Assembly (NCBI RefSeq): GCF_041434935.1
Contig: NZ_CP107964.1
Coordinates: 2,232,001-2,296,000 of the forward strand
Direction: 5' to 3'
Source: Kitasatospora sp. NBC_00374
GTDB taxonomy: Bacteria > Actinomycetota > Actinomycetes > Streptomycetales > Streptomycetaceae
DNA length: 64,000 bases
The notes beneath the pieces are model-generated. The model had not been told where the DNA came from, ran no database searches, and saw only the letters and a program-made list of their open reading frames with translations. How positions within the stretch are numbered: position 1 is the first letter of the stretch; every line of letters starts with the position of its first letter. Shown piece by piece: positions 36,431-43,241 of this stretch. The translations under genes were made by a program, and so were the position numbers.

Positions 36431-36478
36431 ATGACCACGTACCGGTTCCCCATGATGCCCCGCGACAGGGGCTGCTGA
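36431..36478 (+). CDS. 15-residue leader peptide with tandem Met codons
   Basis: The peptide is MTTYRFPMMPRDRGC, stop 36476-36478. TAACAT (36419-36424) is placed so that transcription would start on the A of the ATG, giving a leaderless message. Two consecutive Met codons (36452-36457) precede a hairpin and a methionyl-tRNA synthetase gene. This is the layout of ribosome-mediated attenuation: stalling at Met codons when charged tRNA-Met is low would alter folding downstream. No protein role is likely. Confidence 0.7.
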   Translation: MTTYRFPMMPRDRGC

Positions 36479-36499
36479 CACCGGACGTACCCACGTTTC

Positions 36500-36522
36500 C
36501 GAGGCCCCGAGTCGGGGCCTCG
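36500..36522 (+). terminator. Attenuator hairpin before the MetRS gene
   Basis: A perfect 10-bp stem (36500-36509 with 36513-36522) with a 3-base loop, no T tract. GCCCC in its 5' arm can alternatively pair with GGGGC at about 36468-36472 in the leader peptide's coding sequence, offering an antiterminator. Confidence 0.65.
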
Positions 36523-36567
36523 TCCGCGTTCGTGACCGGAGCCCCGCCGCACGGCAGGAGGTTTCCG

Positions 36568-38088
36568 ATGACCCGCCCGCGCTACTACGTCACCACCACC
36601 ATCCCGTACGTCAACGCCCGTCCCCATCTCGGCTTCGCGCTGGAGCTGGTGCAGGCGGACGTGCTGGCACGGCACCGCCGCGGCCGCGGCGACGAGGTCC
36701 GCTTCCTCAGTGGGACGGACGACAACTCGCTCAAGAACGTGCTGGCCGCCGAGGCCGAGGGAACGGACGTCCAGAGCTTCGTGGACCGCAACGCGGACGC
36801 CTTCGCCGCGCTGCGCGAGCCGCTGGCGCTCTCCTTCGACGACTTCGTCCGCACCAGCCGCGACCCCCGGCACCGGGCCGGGGTGGAGGAGCTCTGGCGC
36901 CGCTGCGAGGCCTCCGGCGACCTCTACCGCAAGCACTACGAGGGCCTGTACTGCGTCGGCTGCGAGCAGTTCTACACGCCTGCCGAACTGGTCGACGGCC
37001 GGTGCGCCGAGCACGGCACCGAGCCCCGGGCCGTCGCGGAGGAGAACTGGTTCTTCCGGCTGTCCCGGTACGCCGACACGCTGCGCGAACTGATCGCCGA
37101 CGGCCGGCTGCGGATCGAACCGGCCGCCCGGCGCAACGAGGTGCTCGGCCTGATCGACGGCGGTCTGCACGACTTCTCGATCTCCCGCTCGCACACCCGG
37201 GCCCGCGGCTGGGGCATCCCCGTCCCGGGCGATCCGGAGCAGGTGGTCTACGTCTGGTGGGACGCCCTGGGCAACTACGTCACCAGCCTCGGACTCGGCT
37301 CGGGCGCACCGGAGTTCGAGCGCTGGTGGGGCGGCGACGGGCAGCGGGTGCACCTGGTGGGCAAGGGCGTGCTGCGCTTCCACGCGGTGTACTGGCCGGC
37401 CATGCTGCTGTCCGCCGGGCTCCCGCTGCCGACCGATGTGCTGGTGCACGACTACCTGACCGTGGACGGCCGCAAGATCAGCAAGTCGGCGGGCACCACC
37501 GTCGACCCGACCGGGCTGGTCGCCGCGTACGGCACCGACGCGGTGCGCTGGTGGCTGCTGCGCGAGGTGCCCCGGGTCGGCGACGCGGACTTCACCGCCG
37601 ACCGGCTGGTCGCCCGGGCCGACGCCGACCTGGCGGGCGGCTTCGGCAACCTGGTCAACCGGGTGGTGACGATGGTCCACCGCTTCCGGGACGGGCGGGA
37701 GCCGGCCGGCGGTGCGGGCGGCGCCACGGCCGGCGGGCGGCTGTCCGAGGTGTGCCGGCGCGCGCCCGGGCTGGTCGACGCCGCCCTGGCCGGGCACGAC
37801 TTCCGCCGGGCCGCCGCCGCGGTGTGGACGGTGGTCGAGGAGGCCAACCGGACCATCGACGAGACCCGGCCCTGGGAACTCGCCCGGGCCGAACGGGCCG
37901 GTGACCCGGCGGCCGGCGCGCGGCTGGACACCGCCCTCGGCGAACTGCTGCACGCCTGCCGGACGCTGGGCCGGGAGCTGGCGCCGTTCCTGCCGGACGC
38001 CGCCGCCCTGATCGCCGGGCGCTGCACCGCGGTGGACGGCCTGCTGCCCGCCCCCGGGCCGCTGTTCCCCCGGATCGCGGGCGACTGA
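36568..38088 (+). CDS. metG: Methionyl-tRNA synthetase (short, stand-alone type)
   Basis: 506 residues with class I signatures: HIGH-type PYVNARPHLGF near the start, a zinc knuckle with Cys pairs (YCVGCEQFYTP ... GRC), KMSKS-type VDGRKISKSAGT, and a C-terminal helical anticodon-binding domain. It lacks the EMAP/oligomerisation tail. It charges tRNA-Met, or it may be a second copy used under stress, such as resistance to an inhibitor of the main enzyme. GCAGGAGG before ATG 36568 sets the start. It is preceded by a Met-codon leader peptide and hairpin, so expression is probably tuned by charged tRNA-Met. Confidence 0.9.
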   Translation: MTRPRYYVTTTIPYVNARPHLGFALELVQADVLARHRRGRGDEVRFLSGTDDNSLKNVLAAEAEGTDVQSFVDRNADAFAALREPLALSFDDFVRTSRDPRHRAGVEELWRRCEASGDLYRKHYEGLYCVGCEQFYTPAELVDGRCAEHGTEPRAVAEENWFFRLSRYADTLRELIADGRLRIEPAARRNEVLGLIDGGLHDFSISRSHTRARGWGIPVPGDPEQVVYVWWDALGNYVTSLGLGSGAPEFERWWGGDGQRVHLVGKGVLRFHAVYWPAMLLSAGLPLPTDVLVHDYLTVDGRKISKSAGTTVDPTGLVAAYGTDAVRWWLLREVPRVGDADFTADRLVARADADLAGGFGNLVNRVVTMVHRFRDGREPAGGAGGATAGGRLSEVCRRAPGLVDAALAGHDFRRAAAAVWTVVEEANRTIDETRPWELARAERAGDPAAGARLDTALGELLHACRTLGRELAPFLPDAAALIAGRCTAVDGLLPAPGPLFPRIAGD

Positions 38089-38099
38089 CCACCCGGCCC

Positions 38100-38121
38100 G
38101 CGCCCCGTGGCGGCGGGGCGC
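38100..38121. terminator. Bidirectional terminator hairpin
   Basis: GCGCCCCG (38100-38107) pairs with CGGGGCGC (38114-38121); an outer CCCGGCCCG/CGGGCCGGG pair (38092-38140) competes or extends the structure. It lies between convergent genes. Confidence 0.7.
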
Positions 38122-38140
38122 GGACCGCCGGCGGGCCGGG

Positions 38141-39760
38141 TCAGTGGCCGCCGCACTCCCCCGCCCGGCGGGCGATGGTGTAGTGGTCGACCTGGGTGCC
38201 GTCCTCGGCCAGCGCGGTGACCTTCATGGTCGCGGTGCGGCCCGGGTGGGCGGGCACCACGTCCACCTTGATGAAGGAGTAGCCGGTGTAGCGGACCCGG
38301 GACCACTCGACGGTCTCGGCGACCTTGGTGCCGCCCTTGGCGAAGTGGTACGTGGCGATCGAGTCGACCCGCTTCTCGTGGCCCTCGTAGCTGTCGGGCG
38401 CGTCGAAGAAGTACAGGCTGCGGCCGGCCGCGCCGGCCGTCACGTAGACCACGCCGTCCTTGGCGGGCTCGACGGTGGCGCCGCTGGGCACCGCCTTGGA
38501 GACCTTGTTGCCGAGGATCGCGTCGGTCCGCTCGTAGACGTGGTTGTGACCGTTGATCACCAGGTCCACCCGGTACTTCTCGAACAGCGGTACCCAGGCC
38601 TCCCGGACACCGCCCTCGGAGGCGTGCTGGTGGGTGGTGGAGAAGGCGCAGTGGTGGAAGAAGACCACGACGAAGTCGACGGTGTCGTCCTGGCGCAGCT
38701 CGTGCAGTCTGCGGTCCAGCCAGGCGGTCTGCCGGCCCGCGGTGATGCCGAGGTTGGCGGGGATCTCGTACGAGACGTCGTTGGCGTCCAGCGAGATGAC
38801 GCCGACGTTGCCGTACGTGAAGGAGTAGACGCCGGGGGCGGTACGCGGGTCCGGGCCGTTGCGCGGGAGGAGGAAGCGGGAGGACTCGCCGCCGTAGCCG
38901 TTGGGCGAGTACCAGGCCTCCATGTCGTGGTTGCCGTACGAGACCATCCACGGGACCTTGGCGGCGACCGTCTCGGTCTGGGCCAGGAAGCGGTCCCAGG
39001 TGGTGGCGTCGTAGACGGCCTTGTCGGAGTCCTGGCCGGAACCGGCCGGGTCGGCGTAGCAGATGTCGCCGGCGTGCAGGTGGAAGGCCGGCTTCTGGGC
39101 CAGGATGATGTGGTCGTTGCCGGCCGCGTGGGCGCTGACGCCCTGGTCGCCGAAGGCGGTGAAGGTGAACGGCGCGAACGGGCGGCCGCGCCGCCAGGAC
39201 CGGGCCGGGGCGGTGCGGAAGGTGCTCAGGGTCGAGACGGCCTGGTGCGAGGCCGGGTCGAAGCCCTGGTGGCCGACGCCGTAGTAGTAGGTGGTGTCGG
39301 CGTCCAGGTGGTCCAGCTCGACGTGCAGGTAGTACTGGTCGACGGGCGTGCCGGTCGGGGTGAGGGCGGGGGTGTGCAGCGCCCGCACCTCGGCCTCGAC
39401 CTTGTGCCCGAGGTCCCACGGGTGCCGGCCGTACCGCAGGAACGGCTTCTTCACCGGGGCCGGGACCTGCCAGGAGATCCGGAACTGGCGGTCCGGCTCG
39501 GCGCCGAAGGCGAGGTGACGGCCGATCGGCGCCACCAGGGCGCCGTCGATGCCGTCGGTGGTGCTGCGGACCGGCGCGGCCGGATCGGCGTACGCCGTGC
39601 CGGAGCCGAGCGCACCGCCGACGGCGAGCACGCCGACCGTGACGGCGCTGGAACGCAGCAGCTTGCGGCGGGAGAGCGTGCTGCGCAGGTACTCGTGCTG
39701 CTCGGCCATGCTCATCCGGTCGGCGAGCTTCTCGGGCACGCCCATGCGGGGGATATCCAT
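38141..39760 (-). CDS. Tat-exported purple acid phosphatase-like metallophosphoesterase
   Basis: 539 residues with a twin-arginine signal (SRRKLLRSSAVTVGVLAVGG), an N-terminal fibronectin-like domain (ISWQVPAPVKKPFLRYG) and a metallophosphoesterase domain with all five motifs: FGDQG, HAGDICYAD, GNHDMEAW, FFHHCAF and NGHNHVYER. It hydrolyses phosphomonoesters outside the cytoplasm in folded form. One GTTCACC heptamer lies upstream at 39805-39811 on the minus strand, but a full PHO box is not seen. The start MDIPRMGVPEK at 39760 has no clear ribosome site. Confidence 0.9.
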   Translation of the reverse strand: MDIPRMGVPEKLADRMSMAEQHEYLRSTLSRRKLLRSSAVTVGVLAVGGALGSGTAYADPAAPVRSTTDGIDGALVAPIGRHLAFGAEPDRQFRISWQVPAPVKKPFLRYGRHPWDLGHKVEAEVRALHTPALTPTGTPVDQYYLHVELDHLDADTTYYYGVGHQGFDPASHQAVSTLSTFRTAPARSWRRGRPFAPFTFTAFGDQGVSAHAAGNDHIILAQKPAFHLHAGDICYADPAGSGQDSDKAVYDATTWDRFLAQTETVAAKVPWMVSYGNHDMEAWYSPNGYGGESSRFLLPRNGPDPRTAPGVYSFTYGNVGVISLDANDVSYEIPANLGITAGRQTAWLDRRLHELRQDDTVDFVVVFFHHCAFSTTHQHASEGGVREAWVPLFEKYRVDLVINGHNHVYERTDAILGNKVSKAVPSGATVEPAKDGVVYVTAGAAGRSLYFFDAPDSYEGHEKRVDSIATYHFAKGGTKVAETVEWSRVRYTGYSFIKVDVVPAHPGRTATMKVTALAEDGTQVDHYTIARRAGECGGH

Positions 39761-39874
39761 GGCGGAGAGATTCGCACCGCGCGGTGGCGCGTGCACGGAC
39801 GTTCGGTGAACGAGCGACTGACGGCGAGTCTGCCGGTGCGCAAGATTGCGCCATGGGTTCGCAAAGTGCGGCAC

Positions 39875-41197
39875 CTACGACTCCTCGACGGGTTCGGCCG
39901 GCCGCAGGCGGCGGGCCGCCCAGACCCCGCCGGCGATCATGAACAGACCGCCGACCGCGAGGACCGTGTCGATCCGGCCGAAGTGCACCCCCGCGACCTC
40001 GGTGTCCAGCCCGCGCAGCGCGGTACTGGCCAGGAATCCCGCCAGCGCCATCGTGGAGATCGCGGCGAGCTGCTGCACCGGGCCGATCACCGTGACCACC
40101 CGGCCGAGCAGGTGCTGCGGGGTGACGCCCAGCAGCAACGGGCCCACCACCACGTTCACCGCGCCCACCGGCAGGCCGATCAGGGCGAGCACCACCAGGG
40201 CGAGCGGCAGTGCGGTGAGCCGGGAGTAGAGGACGACCCCGGCGCCGGTCAGCACCAGGCAGAGCCAGTAGATCCGGTGGTCGCTCAGCTTGCCGGAGAC
40301 CGCGCCCGCCAGCAGCCCGCCGAGCAGCGTCCCGACCGCGAACCCGGCGCCCAGGGTGCCCAGCCAGGAGGCCGCGGAGTGCAGGTTGTCGGTGACGAAG
40401 AAGACGTCCAGCACATTGAGCGCGCCGACACCGAGGGTGTACACGCACACCGAGCCGAGCAGGGCCATCAGGACGCGGTTGTGCACGAAGAAGCTGATGC
40501 CCTCCCGGAAGTCGGCCCGGAAGGTGGACGGCCCCCGGTCCGCCGGGCGCTCGGTGGGCGCCACCACCAGCGACCTGATCAGCAGGAAGGACAGCACGAA
40601 CGAGCAGGCGTTGGCCACCAGGGCCCACTGCACTCCGGCGGTGAACAGCAGCGGCGCCGCCAGCGGCGGGCCGATGATGCCCGCCGCGCTGCCGGTCGCG
40701 GAGGTGAGGCTGAACGCCCGGGTGCGGTCCGCCTTGGGGACGGTCGCGCCGATCACCGCCAGCCGGGCCGGGTTGAAGAACTGCCCGGCGCCCGCGCAGA
40801 CCGCGACCGCGGCGTAGACCAGGGCGAGGGCGACTCCGGTGGGCAGCCGGTCGCCCGCGAGCGGCACCAGCAGCAGGGCCAGGATCACGGTGGCCCGCAG
40901 CGCGTCGGTGGCGAGCATCAGCCGCCGCCGGTCCCACCGGTCCACGAACACCCCGGCCACCGGCCCGACCAGCAGGGTCGGCACGGCCGCCGCCAGCAGC
41001 ACACCGCTGACCGCCGCCGGCGCCCAGCTCTGCCCCTTGGCGAGCACCGTGCCGACCCAGAGCACGACAGTGGTGTCGAAGACGAAGTCGCCGACCACCG
41101 AGACCGCCTGGCCGAGCCAGAGCCGATGCCAGTTGCGGTTGTGCCGCAGGCCGTCGGCCTGCTTCGGTGGAGCCTGGGCCGGCACGGTGTCGGTCAT
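39875..41197 (-). CDS. MFS transporter, last gene of the RiPP cluster
   Basis: 440 residues with about twelve hydrophobic segments and the MFS_3-type signatures GPVAGVFVDRWDRRRLML and GQFFNPARLAVIG typical of enterobactin-exporter-like (EntS) drug transporters. Its ATG overlaps the stop of the JmjC gene by four bases (ATGA) and GGGAGG lies five bases upstream, so it is coupled to that gene. It is the likely exporter of the cluster product or a self-protection pump. Confidence 0.9.
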   Translation of the reverse strand: MTDTVPAQAPPKQADGLRHNRNWHRLWLGQAVSVVGDFVFDTTVVLWVGTVLAKGQSWAPAAVSGVLLAAAVPTLLVGPVAGVFVDRWDRRRLMLATDALRATVILALLLVPLAGDRLPTGVALALVYAAVAVCAGAGQFFNPARLAVIGATVPKADRTRAFSLTSATGSAAGIIGPPLAAPLLFTAGVQWALVANACSFVLSFLLIRSLVVAPTERPADRGPSTFRADFREGISFFVHNRVLMALLGSVCVYTLGVGALNVLDVFFVTDNLHSAASWLGTLGAGFAVGTLLGGLLAGAVSGKLSDHRIYWLCLVLTGAGVVLYSRLTALPLALVVLALIGLPVGAVNVVVGPLLLGVTPQHLLGRVVTVIGPVQQLAAISTMALAGFLASTALRGLDTEVAGVHFGRIDTVLAVGGLFMIAGGVWAARRLRPAEPVEES

Positions 41198-42183
41198 CTC
41201 GCCTCCCTCGGGCGGTGCGGGGCCGGGCGGGGCGGCCCCGAGTGGGTGAGGGCGCGCAGCAGGGAGCCGCCGCCGGTGGGGACGGACCGCGGCCGGGCCG
41301 GCCGGATCCGGTCGGCCGTCTCCTTGGCGTCGGCCGCGGCCGGCGCCGCCGCCAGCCGTCTCCTGAGCTCGGCCGCCCGCTCGGTCAACTGCCGCTCGAA
41401 CTCCTCTGGTTCGAGCCGGTGGAAGCCGTACGGCAGGCACTCGCGGAACGCCTCGGCGGCCAGCACCCGGTCCACCAGCGGGCGCAGCACCGCGCCCCAG
41501 GTGACCGGGCGCAGCGCCACCGACAGATGGACGGACGCCTCCTCGGTGGCGTCCCCGACGTGGACGAAGCCGCGCGGGATGTACAGGCACTCGCCCGCCC
41601 GCAGGACCACGTCCAGCAGTGGATCGGGCTCCGGGCCGGGCCGGGCCGCCGACCACTCGCGGACCGGCCAGCGCTCCGGCGGCCGGGAGACCCGCCAGCG
41701 TTTGGAACCGTGCACCTGGCGCACCAGCACGCCGGCCGTGTCGTAGTGCGGGGCGACGCCGCGCGCACCGGCCGGGGTGAGGAAGGCCGCGCAGTAGGTG
41801 GCGAAGCCGGTCTCGTCCGTCAACTCCCGGCAGAACGCGGCGACCTGGGGGCAGTAGGTCTGCAACTCCTCCAGGACGAGCGTGGCACCGGCGGCGACCT
41901 CGCGCTCCACCGCGCGGCCGTCCACCAGCAGCTCGCGGCGGCCGGCGGACCGTTCCCGGCCGCGGCCGACCCGGGCGGCGGGCACCTCCTCGCCGTCCCG
42001 GAAGAGCCGGACCGACGGCACCGGCAGACCGGTGGTGTGGATCAGCCGCTCGGCGGTGCGGGCGTCGAAGACGTCGGAGAAGGAGCCCAGGGCCACGGCG
42101 ACGAACGGTTCGTCCTCCCAGTGCTCCCTGAGCCGGTCGGGGTCGCCGACCAGGCGGGCCACGCTGCCGGCCACCGTCCTCAC
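41194..42183 (-). CDS. JmjC/Cupin_4-type oxygenase in the RiPP cluster
   Basis: 329 residues. The iron triad is PHYD (H146, D148) and H208 in CLYIPRGFVHVG; HGSKRWRVSRPPERWPV follows the first motif as in YcfD-type ribosomal oxygenases. The GTG start overlaps the upstream stop (GTGA) and its stop overlaps the MFS start. It probably hydroxylates a side chain of a cluster peptide or a protein. Only 10-12 short stretches match the JmjC enzyme at 24.3-25.5 kb, so the two are distant relatives rather than a recent duplication. Confidence 0.85.
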   Translation of the reverse strand: MRTVAGSVARLVGDPDRLREHWEDEPFVAVALGSFSDVFDARTAERLIHTTGLPVPSVRLFRDGEEVPAARVGRGRERSAGRRELLVDGRAVEREVAAGATLVLEELQTYCPQVAAFCRELTDETGFATYCAAFLTPAGARGVAPHYDTAGVLVRQVHGSKRWRVSRPPERWPVREWSAARPGPEPDPLLDVVLRAGECLYIPRGFVHVGDATEEASVHLSVALRPVTWGAVLRPLVDRVLAAEAFRECLPYGFHRLEPEEFERQLTERAAELRRRLAAAPAAADAKETADRIRPARPRSVPTGGGSLLRALTHSGPPRPAPHRPREAR

Positions 42184-43241
42184 ACCCCCGCCCGGCTGCG
42201 GCTGGAGGCCAGCGCGGCGTGCAGCCGATGGGTGACCTCGGCCAGCCGCGCGGGCTCCCCCGGGCGGGGCGGGGCCGGTTCGCCGAGCCGGAGCAGGACA
42301 CCGCGGACCAGCGGCGCGTCGCCCCGGGCCTCGGCGAGCGCGGCGCGCAGCAGGATCCGGCCCTGCCGCTCCCGGCCGGCCCGCTGCAGGGTGGCGCCGA
42401 GGACGGCCCACCAGCGCGGCACCGTCAGCGGGGAGGCCCAGGGGCCGGGCAGGCTGCCGACCGGTTCGACCAGGGACTCGGCGAGTTCGGCCGCCTGCTG
42501 CGGCCGGCCGTGCTCGGCCGCGTGCGCGGCCAGGTGCAGGGTGCGGACCACCGCGAGGCGGCGGGCCATCGGGTCCGGGTCGGTGAGGGCGGCCGGCCCG
42601 GGGGGCCCGGCGGTCTCGGCGCCGAGCAGCCAGGGGGTCTCGGCGGCGTGCTGGATGCCGTGCGCGACCAGGGTGGGCCAGCGTTCGGCGAACCGGGCGG
42701 CGGCGGGCGCCAACAGGTCGGGCCGGGCCCGGCGGTGCAGGATCCGGCAGGTGTCGCTGACCCGGATGTTGCGGGCCAGCGCCCTGATCCGGCGGGCCAG
42801 GGCCGGGTCGTCCGCGAGGTCCTCGGGCCACCAGTCGATGTCCTGGGTCTGCACCCGCTGGCCGTCGGCGATCCGCTCCAGGGCGGCCAGCCCGGCCAGC
42901 GCCCGGTCGAGCCCGCCGGCGTACCCCTCGATCCGGACCAGGTTGACCTGCGGCTGAAGGGCGAGCGCGGCGACCTTGGCGGTGTGCGGGCCGCGGCCGT
43001 CGTGGACGCGGCTGCGCGCGTACGCGGTCTCCGCCCGGCACAGGGCCCGGGCGTGTTCGGGACGGCCGAGCCGGAAGTGCACCAGGGCGATCAGGTTGGC
43101 CGCCACGAAGAGCGGTTCGGGGTCGTCGTCGGCGGGCCGGGACAGCAGCCCGAGGGCCCGGTCGACGGCGGCGGACTCGTTCTGGGGGACTCGTTCCTCG
43201 TCGGAGAGGAAGCCGAGCCAGTTCGGTGCCGGTGCTGTCAC
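42180..43241 (-). CDS. Helical repeat protein of unknown function in the RiPP cluster
   Basis: 353 residues, soluble, mostly helical, with TPR-like pairs (FVAANLIALVHFRLGRPEHARALCRAE and QQAAELAESLVEPVG) and a WWPEDL motif in the middle. I do not recognise the family. The GTG start overlaps the LanB stop (GTGA) and its stop overlaps the JmjC start, so it is expressed with them. A scaffold or peptide-presenting role is possible but is a guess. Confidence 0.75.
   Translation of the reverse strand: MTAPAPNWLGFLSDEERVPQNESAAVDRALGLLSRPADDDPEPLFVAANLIALVHFRLGRPEHARALCRAETAYARSRVHDGRGPHTAKVAALALQPQVNLVRIEGYAGGLDRALAGLAALERIADGQRVQTQDIDWWPEDLADDPALARRIRALARNIRVSDTCRILHRRARPDLLAPAAARFAERWPTLVAHGIQHAAETPWLLGAETAGPPGPAALTDPDPMARRLAVVRTLHLAAHAAEHGRPQQAAELAESLVEPVGSLPGPWASPLTVPRWWAVLGATLQRAGRERQGRILLRAALAEARGDAPLVRGVLLRLGEPAPPRPGEPARLAEVTHRLHAALASSRSRAGV

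Noticed and set aside
39805-39811. PHO-box-like GTTCACC before the phosphatase
   Set aside because: Only one heptamer is present; a PhoP site needs at least two 11-base repeats, and the next unit does not match.
37452-40937. A minus-strand open frame of about 1160 codons across MetRS, phosphatase and MFS genes
   Set aside because: It crosses three real genes in a wrong frame and is Arg/Pro/Gly-rich, typical of high-GC shadow frames.
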